This document shows, piece after piece, positions 12,279 through 35,223 of a DNA stretch of 64,000 nucleotides (within the stretch, counting starts at the first letter, position 1; each line of letters starts with the position of its first letter). Below the pieces are notes generated by a model. It saw nothing but the letters and a program-made list of their open reading frames with translations, did no database searches and was not told where the DNA came from. The stretch spans positions 1 to 64,000 of the forward strand of contig CALSFV010000457.1 of assembly GCA_943737045.1 (NCBI GenBank), in the 5' to 3' direction. The stretch comes from Parapristionchus giblindavisi (Eukaryota > Nematoda > Chromadorea > Rhabditida > Diplogasteridae). The position numbers and the translations under genes were made by a program.

Positions 12279-14042
12279 GGGGGGGCATGACAGAAGCGCA
12301 ACGTATAAAGCGCAACTGCCAATTTTCGACAAAAGCGCAACCATGAAAATCGCAAACGACAAAAGCGCAACGGGGCATATCTCGGTCGGGGATGACCGTA
12401 CGGACCTCTGGATGGGTTTATCCGAACCCACTCGGTTCACGCTATTATGGTACAAGTTGATCTTTGATCTCTGACAGCGATACGACAAAAGCGCAACGGG
12501 GCATATATCGGTCGGGGATGACCGTATAGACCTCTGGATGGGTTTACCCGAACCCACTCGGTACACGCTATTATGGTACAAGTTGATCTTTGATCTCTGA
12601 CAGCGATACGACAAAAGCGCAACGGGGCATATCTCGATCGGGGATGACCGTACGGACCTCTGGATGGGTTTATCCGAACCCACTCGGTCTATGCTATTAT
12701 GGTACAAGTTGATCTTTGATCTTTCACACCAAAACGACAAAAGCGCAACGGGCCATTTGAGTGCACTTTTGAGAAAATCGACCATAGCCAGTTGGGGACC
12801 GGCACAGTCAAAGAATCAATTTTTTGGGGGATCTGGATTCTCATGTTTGCAGTTGAGGCCAGACGCCGCAAGTTGAAATCGCGTTTTTCGCGTTGAAAAG
12901 TGGTTTATCCTCAACGGATGGTGCTAAAATTACCAAACTATGGCACCAGGAGCAGATTTTTATGGCGATCACGCCTGTCAAATTTATTTTTTCATGAAAA
13001 ATGTTAATAATTTTGAAATGGAATTTCTCTTATAGTCAAAAGCACATACACAAATCGAAATAATTTCATTACTCTATATGAAAAAATGAGTCAATTTGCG
13101 CTGATAGCCTCACTTACCCTCATGCTCTCTCTCTCACACACACACACACTCCCTCGCATCTTGCATCCACTTCAACGGCAAAATGACTTCATTGAAAATT
13201 GATTTTCTTGTTTGTCGAGGCGCAAATTGACTTAATGTTTTTCTAGGTGAAACTGAAGCCCTTCCGATTCGATTTGTGAAGGTTGCATAATACACTTTTG
13301 CCTTTGAGAAAAATTCAATTATTGATAATTATGAACATTTTTCATGAAAAAATCGGACATAGTTTGGTAATTTTAGCACCATCGGGTGAAGAGAAACGAC
13401 TTTTCAAATGATTTTTAGTAGATTCTCTCGCAAGCTCGCTCATATCTCGATCGGAGATGATCCTATGAAAAATTTGTCTCAATTTTTTGGGGTTTGCTAT
13501 CAATAAACGGATTCGAAATTTAGAAATCATGACTCGAATTGACTCAAATCTGACACATCACGGTAGACCTTTGCAGCTAATCTGCGACCGAGATATGCGC
13601 TTTTGTCGATTTGGTATGAAAGATCAAAGATCAACTTGTACCATAATAGCGCAGATCCGAGTGGGTTCGGATAAACCCATGCAGAGGTCCGTACGGTCAT
13701 CCCCGACCGAGATATGCCCCGTTGCGCTTTTGTCGTTTCGCTGTCAGAGATCAAAGATCAACTTGTACCATAATAGCGTGTACCGAGTGGGTTCGGGTAA
13801 ACCCATCCAGAGGTCTATACGGTCATCCCCGACCGAGATATGCCCCGTTGCGCTTTTGTCGTTTCGCTGTCAGAGATCAAAGATCAACTTGTACCATAAT
13901 AGAGTGAACCGAGTGGGTTCGGATAAACCCATCCAGAGGTCCGTACAGTCATCCCCGACCGAGATATGCCCCGTTGCGCTTTTGTCGTTTGCGCTCAAGG
14001 AAGCGCTGTTGCGCATTTGACGTTGCGCTTCTGTCATGCCCC
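12279..14042. mobile_element. Foldback element, 1764 bp, with tandem-repeat arms and 8-bp target duplication
   Basis: Ends are GGGGCATGACAGAAGCGCAA and the inverse. ACCGTCGG is duplicated at 12271-12278 and 14043-14050. Each arm holds about three tandem 126-bp units (GCGCAACGGGGCATAT begins units near 12364, 12490 and 12616; inverse units lie at about 13713, 13839 and 13965). The centre (12840-13560) is itself inverted and shares a segment with 59850-60000 (GATGGCGATCACGCCTGTC). Long open frames across the arms follow the tandem units and are not a gene. No transposase was seen. The 8-bp duplication suggests hAT mobilisation. Confidence 0.85.
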
Positions 14043-14385
14043 ACCGTCGGCCATAAAGTTATCAGGTGTGGCCAGACCATACGAATTACAAATAATGACA
14101 TGAGATTCGATCGCTCGCATCACATCTATTTCGTTTCTTTTTCTTTGATCACACGTTTCGTTGGGGGGAAGGAGAGAAAGGGAGAGAGAGGGAGAGGGGG
14201 AAAAAGAGAGAAGTCTCCAGGGACTGTAGAATAATATAGAATGAAAATGTGAAAAGAGACACTTTTCAAAGGTATAAAAATGGTGGGCAACTTTGGATTT
14301 GTTGGCCGTTAGAGGCCATGTTTATCTCAGTCCCCGAGGCGAGAGTTAAATTATCCTCCCGAGGAACAATCTCACTCAGGATATA
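14043..14385. repeat. Right copy of the duplicated block, interrupted by a mariner
   Basis: 14158-14385 repeats 6960-7260 (purine tract, CTCCAGGGAC, GAGGCCATGTTTATCTCA). The repeat resumes after 15327 with ATGTTTTCAGG, so the element at 14386-15327 inserted into it. Confidence 0.7.
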
Positions 14386-15327
14386 CAGGGTGCGCCATAA
14401 TTACCCGGACTGTTGTCGCCATATGATTCTCCCCTTGGGAATGCGACTTGAGTGATATGGTTCATGGTAAAGCTCAGAATCTTACCGAAAGGTCTAGTGG
14501 TCCTGACCGAAGTGGGTATGGTATCGGAGTAGAAGCGCGTCTTCGAGGATGTGCTTGGTAAAATATGCCTTATTGATCTAGACGCATGGAGTGGCAAAAC
14601 AAGAGTGGACTTTCCAGTTGGGCAAACATCAGCTAAAATCTTGGCATATTGTGGATGACTGATAAGACCCATGACCCCAGCTGTCTTGTAGGATTCTTTA
14701 AGATCAGAGGCAATGATTCTGTGGTTCTCGATATTCAGATTGTCTTTTGAAGGTAAGATATTCTCTTCGCTGAACATCGTGCTGAAGAGCGCGGACCTAT
14801 CACAACGCATAAAAAGTTGAGGTCACCGTTCTCAGCGGAGCTTGATCTCATTCGGTTCTAACAGTTTACTGTACTTGTAAGGGAGAAGAGTCAGCTGAGA
14901 CTTGAGGAGACGAAGAATGGAAGTGTTCGAGATATCGAGTCTCCAGATCGTAAACTTGTGGTTTCGACACACCATCTTTCGGATGGGATCTCGGTTCGTA
15001 GCGGTGGAAACTGAAATCGCTCTACCTCTTCCCGGACGTGCCTTGTCAGTACCAAGATCTTGGTACACGATAACGGTATCGGATACAGCCGACTCGTGAA
15101 AACCGAGCTGATGAACTATGACAATCTACCTTGTACACTTGAGAATGAGGGGTCGCAGTCGACTTGACTTCCCCATTACTAGAAGACTTGACTAACTGAC
15201 TTGAAACCTTGAATAGGGAGTGGCCAATGATCACTCGTCATGATGCTGCAATAGGGGTTGCGCATTTGCATTGAGGGCCTGGGAATCATAATGGTGAAAT
15301 CAGTCCGGGTAATTTTGGCCCACCCTG
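14386..15327 (-). mobile_element. Tc1/mariner-like transposon, 942 bp, decayed transposase
   Basis: TIRs CAGGGTGCGCCATAATTACC and CAGGGTGGGCCAAAATTACC (inverted) are flanked by TA. On the minus strand an HTH segment (ELGTDKARPGRGRAISV type, near 15060-14840) matches the Tc1/mariner paired-like domain with its GRPRK-like PGRGR hook. Further on (14810-14450) comes a catalytic-core remnant with FSEENI in place of FSDEK and the IIASDLKES block. Stops and frame changes break it, so it is an inactive internal-deletion derivative. Confidence 0.85.
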
Positions 15328-16286
15328 TACATGTTTTCAGGAAAACAAAACGATGTTTGATTGTATATTTCCGTTTATGTCAAATAAATATACTAGGGTA
15401 TGTTAAATACCAGAGTTAAGAGTTTCAAATAAGCTTGGGCGTGTTCCTCTAACAAGGCACACCAAAACCTTTTTTTTTTTCAAATACATTCATTCTTTAA
15501 CATTAATGTGCATGCAGAGAGATAGTACGCGAAAGTAAGAGGCGCAGACAACAAACACACGCAAAGTGTAGCGCAATACCGTAATTTTCATGGCATTTTG
15601 CCAAATTTTCAATGTCCGCTCTCCTCGTGTTGTAGCTTCGAAATGCTAAAATATGATGTTGCGGTCGAAAAACCATGAAGCACATTATTAATTTTCATTA
15701 TTTTATTAACACTTTCTTGTCGTAATATTATAATTTGCCTGCAAACCATACATTTTAAATATTATAAACTTAAATGTAACAATGTAGTTTCGTGGCAGTT
15801 AGTGGAGAGGAAAACAAAACACTTACAACTACTACTTGTTACACTTGTTAGCAAAGAGGTGTAGATTGATCGAGGAAACGGGAGAGAGAAATTTCCCTCT
15901 TAAGAGGGAGATAGAGAGATTGAGAGAGGGGAGACAGAAGAAGAGAGAGCCTTGAAAGGAGGTGTTTAAAAAGAGGTACTATTGTGGAGTGTTTTGTTCA
16001 GTGTCTTAGGCTGCTGTAATCAACGCAATTTTCGGTAGAAATCTGTTTTGTTTCACGAATAAGAGGAGGAAGGATGTTCACGGAGGAAAGACCATATCAG
16101 CCAACTCGGGGATGATAGACAAAATATGCAAAAAGATATCATACAGTTGGACCTTAGTCATCGGTTCTCATTAGACCTAGTGCATATAAAAAGGAGTGCA
16201 TTGTGAAGGAGAGATTGTATTGTATTGTATGATACTCTTGTAATAAATCGGAAAATGTAATCCACAACTAATTATTCTGGCAAATA
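15328..16286. repeat. Continuation of the duplicated block, no gene
   Basis: 15885-16270 matches 7555-7950 (AAGGAGGTG, GAGGTACTATTGTGGAGTG, ATCATACAGTTGGACC). 15400-15880 is AT-rich with nothing supportable. Confidence 0.6.
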
Positions 16287-17430
16287 TTTATTCAAACGCT
16301 CAATGAATCATTGTTGGGATGGGGCATTGGAGAGGGATGGGACTGAGCCTTCAGTTTTTTCTTGCCTAAAACAGTTACAGTTAAACAAGTAGGAGAAGGA
16401 GAGAAGTTCATCCACACGGATTGCAGTATTCCCAGTCAACATACGTTCCCTCGATTGTGAGGAAACTGCTGAAGACTGAGAAGAATGCAATCCGTGAAGA
16501 ATTAGCGAAAAACGAAAGGAATAGAAAACAATCATAAATTAGACTATGTTCCCGAATATTTTCAAAGTTAGCCAGAAAATGTGAAGGTATGTCCAGGAAA
16601 AAAAGAGAAACAGTGTGTACTGATTCTAATGCTTAATAGTGTTAGCCATGAAAATTAATGCGAACTTTTAAGAGCTTAAGATTCAGGAAAAGTTTTTGAG
16701 CGGTTGAGTGCTTAAGCTCTTAAGTTCTTAAGTGATTTCGTTGACGACGATCCTCATCTGTTCCTGAAATGTTACAGAAATAGTAATTAAAAAATATTTT
16801 TGTTTTAAACATTCTAATCTCCTAAGAACGTAGAGCCTTAACCTTAAGACCATAAGACCTTACAGATTCGGAGTCTTAAGGTTTAAGGTCTTAAGGTTAA
16901 ACATTAACGTCGCTAACAAGGGGATGGTCGCAACTGGTCCTGGCCATATGAGATGGCAATAACATGACTAGGATCAGTTTTCGATGCTGATTACGAATCC
17001 GTTTTCAGAAAGTGCCTAATCGACCTGATTTTCCAGAAAATCGGTATTTTAATTCGGAAATTCTTGTGGTTTCCTGCGCAAACCGTCCGGGTGGGCTGTT
17101 GAACTCATCTATAAACTCTCGTAGTAGTCCATCTTTCATCACCGGATCTTTCCGATGCAATCCAGATAGTTTGTGAGGGAAACCACGCGAATTTTCGAAT
17201 TAACAAGCCATATTTCAATACCGATTTTCTCGAAAATCAGGTCGATTAGGCACTTTCTGAAAACGGATTCGTAATCAGCATCGAAAACTGATCCTAGTCA
17301 TGTTATTGCCATCTCATATGGCCAGGACCAGTTGCGACCATCCCCTTGTAAGATTGAAAAGAGTGACTTACATGGGAACGAGATGAGGAACAACCGCTCA
17401 TATCACACGAAACCACTCCTTTTATTCATT
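16287..17430 (-). ncRNA. Spliced hairpin transcript unit, copy 3, intron carries a MITE
   Basis: Donor at 17372/17371, acceptor before 16763, hairpin at 16415-16496 and AATAAA at 16292-16287 on the minus strand. The short frame is intact (ATG at 17401, stop at 16728; one Arg to Cys change from copy 1). A 432-bp MITE at 16917-17348 sits inside the intron without touching either splice site, so splicing would remove it. One stem mismatch occurs near the loop (GAGGAAAC against GTTCCCTC). Confidence 0.5.
16917..17348. mobile_element. Harbinger-type MITE, 432 bp, 3-bp TAA target duplication
   Basis: Long TIRs start CAAGGGGATGGTCGCAACTG. TAA is duplicated at 914-916 of the 16900s and at 17349-17351. 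The uninterrupted site is visible in hairpin copy 1 as CTCTAAGATTG. A 3-bp T-A-A duplication is the PIF/Harbinger signature. A second copy of identical length is at 38440-38871. Confidence 0.88.
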
Positions 17431-18075
17431 TTGGAGTGATTATTAATTTGATTAAAAATTCAAATTCAATTGTTCACTTACACATTTCGTACAATTATGC
17501 AAATATTATATTATTTGCATATTAATAATCAATAGACTCTCAGCACGCCAGCGCGTGAAGTGCCTATCACGCTTATTTAAAATATCAATGATGCAGGTAA
17601 ATTCATCTTGATAATCCAGGTAATTCTTATATTGACTCGATACCAAAACCACGCCCTAAAGAGCCACAGAGCTCTAAAATTTCGGCATCCACAAGTTTGA
17701 TTCGATTTGGCCTAGGCGTCATAGAAATTGATGATTTATTTTGATGCTTATTGATTGTGCGATTTGGGCAACTTCGAATTGACAAATATTTATCGCATAA
17801 AGCATATGTAAATCAAGGGCGATTGGAAAATGAGCGATTCGATAGAGAAATCATCTAAAATCACTAAAAATTAACACAAATAACGACTGATTAGTGAAAG
17901 GGTTTATAAATATGCATTCCATTCCTCTTTCATCCCATGGGTCGAAATATATCAAGAAAACTCTCAATGGTCCGACACGTCACACCAGACAATCAAATAG
18001 ATTTTTATCATATACACAAGTGAGGTGGGTTGAAGGTTACGGTATCGGCAGTACCGATTAATCGATAATTCAGGT
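17431..18075. other. Intergenic, no gene seen
   Basis: 17440-17640 is the flank shared with hairpin copy 2. The rest is AT-rich. No poly(A) signal for the gene to the right could be assigned with confidence. Confidence 0.4.
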
Positions 18076-18961
18076 TTACACAGGTACAAATGTAGGATAG
18101 CGGTGTCTGGGAGTATTGAGTTTATCACCAGAAGCCATGGCAGAGTGGTTGTGCTCAATCTTTCCTTCCGCGAACGTAAAACCATTCTGAAATTAATAAT
18201 TTTCATTAAACAATTATAAAACTAATAATCTATCAAGAGAAATTAGGCTATATCATATCCGAGAAGTTACAGTAATCAATGGTTAAGGATACGGTAGAGT
18301 AGGTGACGGTACAGTCAGTGTTGTTGTAATCAATCAATAACCTCAAGGTCTTCATCAATTGAGGTAGCTGAAGAACAGTCTGTGTCTAGCCATTCGTCAG
18401 AAGATGATGTATGGGCTGTACTGAAACTGGATTGATTGGTCTAAGGTCAAAGATCAAAGATCGAAGATCGAAGATTAAAGATCAAAGATCAAAGATCAAA
18501 GATCGAAGATTAAAGATCAAAGATTAAAGATCAAAGAAAGAAAGTCTTACTCCTGGAGACCGTCAAAGCCGTAGTACGTATCGACGACATGTGCGAATCG
18601 ATTCAGAATACGAAAACATGGTCGGACACTGCAAAGATTAGGAGATATCTGGACTTTCAAAAATGAAATCAACTTCAACCATGAGACATCCTATCAAAGA
18701 TCAGTTAGCAACAAACTTGAACTCGCAAAATTTATTACTTGTTCGTTGATATCTGACATCTAAATAGGCGCAGTGTACTCACTCAAATAATCTAAAGTCA
18801 TCAGTGTAGACAGCTTTTGCAGCCTTGAAGATGAGGTAGAGAACACATATGAAAATGGCGACCAGAGCAGTGGGGAGAAGGTGGGAGTAGAGGAGGTCCT
18901 GAGTAGAGATCAAAGATCAAAATCAGAGATAAGAACAGAAATAGTAAACGTGCACCTGCAT
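18076..18961 (-). CDS. Small single-pass membrane protein, paralog A (129 aa)
   Basis: Five exons: 18961-18956, 18898-18783, 18628-18551, 18420-18342 and 18186-18076. They total 390 nt and stay open from ATG to TAA. The first exon is only ATGCAG. Residues about 9-30 form a hydrophobic segment (ALVAIFICVLYLIFKAA) followed by Lys, fitting a signal-anchor. Then come a conserved DVRPCFRILNRF block, an acidic Ser/Asp-rich stretch (SSSDEWLDTD) and a basic, His-rich tail ending VPV. I do not recognise the family. The tandem paralog at 19396-20322 has the same exon sizes, which supports the model strongly. Introns contain GATCTTTGATC-type runs. A soluble domain is not evident, so function is unknown. 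Confidence 0.75.
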
Positions 18962-19395
18962 TGTCGACCGCACCTATGCAAGCGTAGCAGCTAAAGTGAG
19001 AGTGGCCTGTCTCATATGACAATTTCTATAGTTAATGTTTCGTGTAATTAATTATATGCAATTTGATTTTGCATTTGGTGCATAGTATAAATCAATTAAA
19101 TCAAAATTAATCAATTGTTTCTCAACATGTCTATGCCTAAATCTGACACAATGCATGAATCAATTAGGAAGTTATATGAATCAATAAATTTAACTGGGCT
19201 GATTTAGCGTGATTTCTTTTTTTTTGTTTTAATACATACGCAATCCTTTACTCTTTGATCCCAATGGGTCCAAATAAATCACAGAACACGCGATGGTTTT
19301 ACGCACAGACAATCACATTTGGTTTTATCATCTACACATGCGAGGTGGGTCGAAGGTTACGGTATCGGCAGTACCGGTTAATCGATAATTCCGGT

Positions 19396-20322
19396 TCACA
19401 CAGGTACAAATGTGGGATAGCGGTGTCTGGGAGTATTGAGTTTATCACCAGAAGCCATGGCAGAGTGGTTGTGCTCAATCTTTCCTTCCGCGAACGTAAA
19501 ACCATTCTGAAATTAATTATTTTATTAGCGAATTATAACTTCCATGGACCCGTAAAATTTCTTGGGACCCGTAAACTTCCATGGGAAGTTGGCTGGCTGG
19601 CTACGGATCAATGGCTACGGATACGGTAGAGTGGTAATAATTACTGTAATCAATCAATAACCTCAAGGTCTTCATCGATTGAGGTAGCTGAAGAACAGTC
19701 GGTGTCTAGCCATTCGTCAGAAGATGATGTATGGGCTGTTCTGAAAGTGGATTGATTGGTCAAAGATCAAACATCAAAGATTAAAGATCAAAGAAAGATG
19801 AAGTCGCACTCATGGAGGCTGTCAACGCCGTAGTACATATCGACGACTCGTGTGAATCGATTCAGAATACGAAAACAAGGACGGACACTGCAAAGATTTT
19901 GTTATATCTGATTTATCAAAAATCATATCAACTTCAACCATGTGACATCCTATCAAAGATCAGTTAGCAGCAAACTTGAACTCGCAAAATGATTTTTACA
20001 TGATCTTTGATATCTGACCCCAAGATATGCATAACAGACTCACTCAAAGAGTCTGAAGTCATCAGTGTAGACAGCTTTTGCAGCTTTGAAGATGAGATAG
20101 AAAACACAGATGAAAATGGCGACCAGAGCAGTGGGGAGAAGGTGAGAGTAGAGGAAGTCCTGAGTAGAGATCAAAGATCAAAAATGAAAGATCAAAGATC
20201 AAAGATCAATATATTCATCGAACATATTGAGAACTCTTTATTTATCTGGGTTTGCGCTTACTTACAAAATAAAATCAATAAAGATCGCAAAGAACTCTAA
20301 TTGTAAACGTGCATACCTGCAT
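19396..20322 (-). CDS. Small single-pass membrane protein, paralog B (129 aa)
   Basis: Exons 20322-20317, 20159-20044, 19887-19810, 19740-19662 and 19506-19396. Exon lengths are identical to paralog A (6, 116, 78, 79, 111), the frame is open throughout, and it ends in TGA instead of TAA. The membrane segment and the SSSDEWLDTD acidic block are nearly unchanged; differences cluster in exon 3 (FTRVVDMYYGVDSLHD). The third-exon donor is GTGCGA rather than GTAAGA, a weaker but acceptable site. It lies head to head with the DM9-like gene, with 214 bp between the two ATGs, so a shared promoter region is likely. Function is unknown. Confidence 0.75.
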
Positions 20323-20536
20323 GGTTGACCGCCCCTATGCGCGCGTAGCAGGCAAAGTGAAAGCAGCTTGTCTGGTATGATAATGTCCAACACAAAGAAC
20401 AAATCACATCATGCAAATGGAATCGACTAAAAGGTCAGTGATAACTTCGTCAGGAATATTCATTGGTGATAAAATCTGCGTATATAAGGGGCCCGTTTCT
20501 CTCTATTGCATCATCATTCTTCTGTCGCTGAATACG
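20323..20536. promoter_or_regulatory. 214-bp divergent promoter region with TATA box
   Basis: TATATAAG at 20481-20488 lies about 50 bp before the plus-strand ATG at 20537 and is followed by a short leader. The region separates two divergent start codons, so it should serve both genes. No clear second TATA box was seen on the minus side. Confidence 0.55.
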
Positions 20537-22206
20537 ATGGCCAACCCACCAGCTAAAGAGGACACCTGGGCCTTCCAGCCCATCGGAGCTCCGTTCCCGG
20601 AGAACCCGGTCAAGGTAAGCGAGCTTAAGACCTTAAGACTTTAGAACCTTACAACCTTAAGACCTTAAGACCTTAGGAATTTAAGACCTTAGAGCCTTAA
20701 GATCTCGAGTACTTAAAGCATTAATTTTAGGCTCTTGGCGAGCAGAACATGTACGTCGCCCTGTGGTACAAGCACGGCAAGCCCATCCACGGTCGCGCCT
20801 GGAACAACGGAGGTTCGTCCTCGAACTTTGATCTTTGAACTTTTGATCTTTGATCATTGACCTTTTAGGAGTTGTCGAGTGCTCTTTCCCCTACCTCAAG
20901 GCCGAGCTCACCGGAGCTAAGGATCTCGGAGGCCAGATTCAAGTACTCCAATACAAGGGAGACCATCGTAGTCTTGGATATTGGTACAACTGGATCAAGT
21001 ACAGCCAGCGGTTAGTCTTTGGACTTTGATCTTAGGTCTTTGATTTTGTTTGATCTTTGATCTCTTGCAGTTTGGACGGTGACAACCGTGAGATTCTCAG
21101 ATGTGGAGACTCCATTCCTATCTTCTGGAACAACCGCCCAGGAGGAGCTCTTCTCGGTACGAGAAATTGATCTCTGATCTTTGATCTTTGATCTCCTGCA
21201 GGATACGTCGACAACAAGACTGAGATCGCTCGTTTCTCTCACGATGGAGTCTCCGAGGAGAAGAAGGGCGGCGAGCTCAACGACATGATGATCATCGTTC
21301 GTGAGCTCAAGGGAGGACCACCCAACTGCGAGTATGATCTTTGATCTTTGATCTTTAATCATATTCTCCATCTCAGGTGTCAGGTGTGCGCCGTTCTGCC
21401 ACCCAAGCCCGTCATTCGTGTTATGCTCAACGAATGGGCCGATTTCCGTGCCGGCGATCCTTGGCCTTCCAGAAAGATGATCAAGGCTCTCGACAGGTTG
21501 GTATTTGGTCTTTGATCTATGGTCTCTGATCTTTGATCTCTAATCTTTAATCTGCAGAAGCCTCGACACGCTTCCTGGAGAGAATCCCGATCAGTACGTA
21601 GCACTGTGGTACCAGTCGGGAGAGCCCGTCATGGGTCGTGTCTGGAACGAGGGAGGCAAGATTGCCGCAAACTTCTCCTGGAACGGAAAGGAGTTCAAGA
21701 CCAACATCGGATCTATCCAGGTACCGACAACCCTAGCTCTACCCTACCTCTACCCAAGCTCTAAACCCCAAACTTGCAGATCTTGTTCGAGCTGTCCGAG
21801 CACGTCAGAGGTTTCGACTACGCTTGGATCCCCTGGAAGGACGCCGCCCACTTCGGAGACAAGGAGTGGCACCCCGTGCACGTTGCCCACTGGAAGGGCG
21901 ATATCTCTCCCGGTGTTGTCACCATCAATGGCAAGCAGGTACGGTAGGGTTACGGTATGGTACGATACTAATCGATAATTCAATGCAGATTCTCGGCAAG
22001 GTCGACATCAAGAACGAGAGAGCCTGCGCCGGTCACGGAGGCAAGGAAGTAAGTGTTTAGCGATTTATTGACTTAGTGACTTAGTGGCTTAGTGAACCTA
22101 GTGAATGCCTTAATGCTTAATGCTTAAGATCACCCATGTCGCTGGTGCCGTGCACACTTCGATGGTTCTGTGCAGAAAGGCCAAGCCCGGATGCAAGTTC
22201 GACTAG
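20537..22206 (+). CDS. DM9-like repeat protein (365 aa)
   Basis: Ten exons: 20537-20614, 20731-20812, 20869-21010, 21071-21156, 21202-21331, 21377-21496, 21558-21720, 21780-21938, 21989-22048 and 22129-22206. Together they give 1098 nt with one stop at the end. No signal peptide (it begins [13 protein letters not shown]). The protein contains repeated modules: [18 protein letters not shown] near residues 34-52, [18 protein letters not shown] near 226-243 and [11 protein letters not shown] near 302-312, resembling DM9/DUF3421 repeats. A central part has [15 protein letters not shown] and a Cys pair (CQVC). DM9 proteins elsewhere are cytosolic lectin-like factors; that role is not shown here. 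Several introns hold GATCTTTGATC runs, and intron 1 holds CCTTAAGA runs. GC-rich exons with well-biased codons suggest good expression. Gene structure is sure; the family name is less so. Confidence 0.85.
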
Positions 22207-23532
22207 GCTCCCCCTCGATTCCCTCCCTGTTCCAACCCTGGATAAACTTGCGTGGCATTGCCACTTGAATGTATATTCTCTCTCTTGATAAGCATATCAG
22301 ACGTGAACACAACAGCACATATGAATCAACATAATATATCACAATATATTCAAATTAAATGTAAATTTGTTTCGCATTGTCTACATCTTTGATCAGTGGT
22401 CTTATTGTTAGGGCTGTGAATGTGAAAAGATATACTCCCGATACTGCAGATACATATACCATGATACGGTAACATGTCATTGCTTTTGGGCACGACGGGC
22501 ACGAGTCTTGGACAATATTCTATTCCAATCTTCCAATAAACTAGAAATCGTAGAAAAAAAAGAAATATTTGAAGTAGGTTGTATAATTTCGAATTTGAGT
22601 CTCCAGTCCCCAGAGAAAAAATGAAGAGAATTAATCCCCAGAGAAAATGGCTACCCCCTTTTAATATCTGCACAGTACAAAAAGGTACTGTATCAGAACC
22701 AGAACCATGAATTAGATTATATCTGTATTGGTAAATCGCTACTTTTTCGTGGTGTAACAAGGTTTCTTAATCTCGCAAATAATCTCGTGACCTTGTTTTA
22801 GTTTCTTTCATTGCATTATGATTTTCCCTAATTGAACAGATGTAATTATATGCGTGCTATTCAAATTTTCTCAACTACGTATGTGAAGTATTACTTGTTG
22901 AGTACAATACGTTCCTTGCAAATTACGTTTGTATATTTTCGAGCCCTCTTTCGATTTGGCTTCTTCTTCTTCCTAGTTGTGAGCGCATCTGTACTCGATC
23001 TCGGTCAATCCACGTGAAGTCAATGGGAAACACTTGAGGCCGCAACGCGCGGTGAACGCGTCGCGGTTCCCTCTACTCCCTCCTGTGCTTCCTCCCTTCC
23101 GGCGTATAGCCCCTTGTCTCTTTCCCTCCTATTGCGTTCACCTTCGATCAAAAGAGCGCGATCGTCCCCATTTCTCCGTTTTGGCCGCATGCGAGAGACG
23201 ACTAATCTATTCCACTATTCCAATTTACTCGTTTCATTTTGTCTTCTTTAATCGTCATACATGCTAATTCAACGCTATTTTACCTTTAGCTTACCAAATT
23301 GCTCCTCGTTTTACTCATTTTCAAGTCGGTAATATGTTACTTATTCGCGCCTCTCCATTATAAAATACCAAGCTTCCTCTTTTCACCTACTTCTGCTAGC
23401 AGTTGTCGTGTTCATTCTTGTTGATTGATCTTCTCGTTGGCGAGAAGTATCAGTCTTTGTGTAGTTGCGGATTGCTTCCCCCCCATAATCTTCTACTTTC
23501 TATCTTCTCTTTTCCTTCCTACCTTCCCTTCC
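22207..23532. other. Intergenic, no gene seen
   Basis: 3' flank of the DM9-like gene, then AT-rich DNA. No poly(A) signal is clearly assignable (22207-22330 holds GATAAACT only). Open frames on both strands lack family features. Confidence 0.4.
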
Positions 23533-23723
23533 CATACATTTTCGGTACCCTCGCCGTCTATTTTATATAGTTGGACAATTCTCGAAATAGGGTGGGTTGA
23601 CACACAAAATTCGTTATTTTCGCCTATAAATAGTCGTTTTTAGCTTGATTTTTTATCAAGTGGCCTAAAATGGGCCTTATATAGTGGGTCAATCCTCGCA
23701 CTGCGAGGGTATGGCAATGTATG
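23533..23723. mobile_element. CATACATT-type MITE, copy 1 (about 190 bp)
   Basis: Ends CATACATTTTCGGTACCCTC and GAGGGTATGGCAATGTATG form TIRs. Flanks read TTCCCTTC on both sides (an 8-bp duplication, blurred by the low-complexity context). It sits about 370 bp before the GOLPH3 start codon. Other copies are at 24638-24829 and 28088-28280. Confidence 0.8.
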
Positions 23724-24095
23724 TTCCCTTCCCTTGCTTGCTTCTCTCGTCGCCAGCCTACAAACGTGGCAAGCGAGAGAGACAGACGGAGAGAAAGAAT
23801 TGAAAGGGAAAGAAGAGGAACAGAATCAAATCGATGCATATGTTGGCTGTGTCACAAAAGGAATATTCAGTCATTTGATCGCTTTTCCATATGTTTCCCC
23901 CCCCCCCGTGAAATATCGCTTTTTGCTCCTTCTAACAGTCTTTTATTTCGATAAGTAGCTAAAATTATCCTCTTGCGCTCGCTAAACAATCGACTTTTCC
24001 TCACGTGAATGTACTCTCATTTTTTGTCTCGTATGATCCCTTAATATTGAAAATCGACCAGTAATTACTTCGTTTAATCAATAATTCGCTCCAGG

Positions 24096-35223
<11,128 letters not shown>

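Noticed and set aside
12129..13907. Repetitive 60-218 codon frames (LRFCRFAVRDQRSTCTII style)
   Set aside because: They repeat every 126 bp with the foldback arms and appear on both strands; a product of tandem DNA repeats, not a gene.
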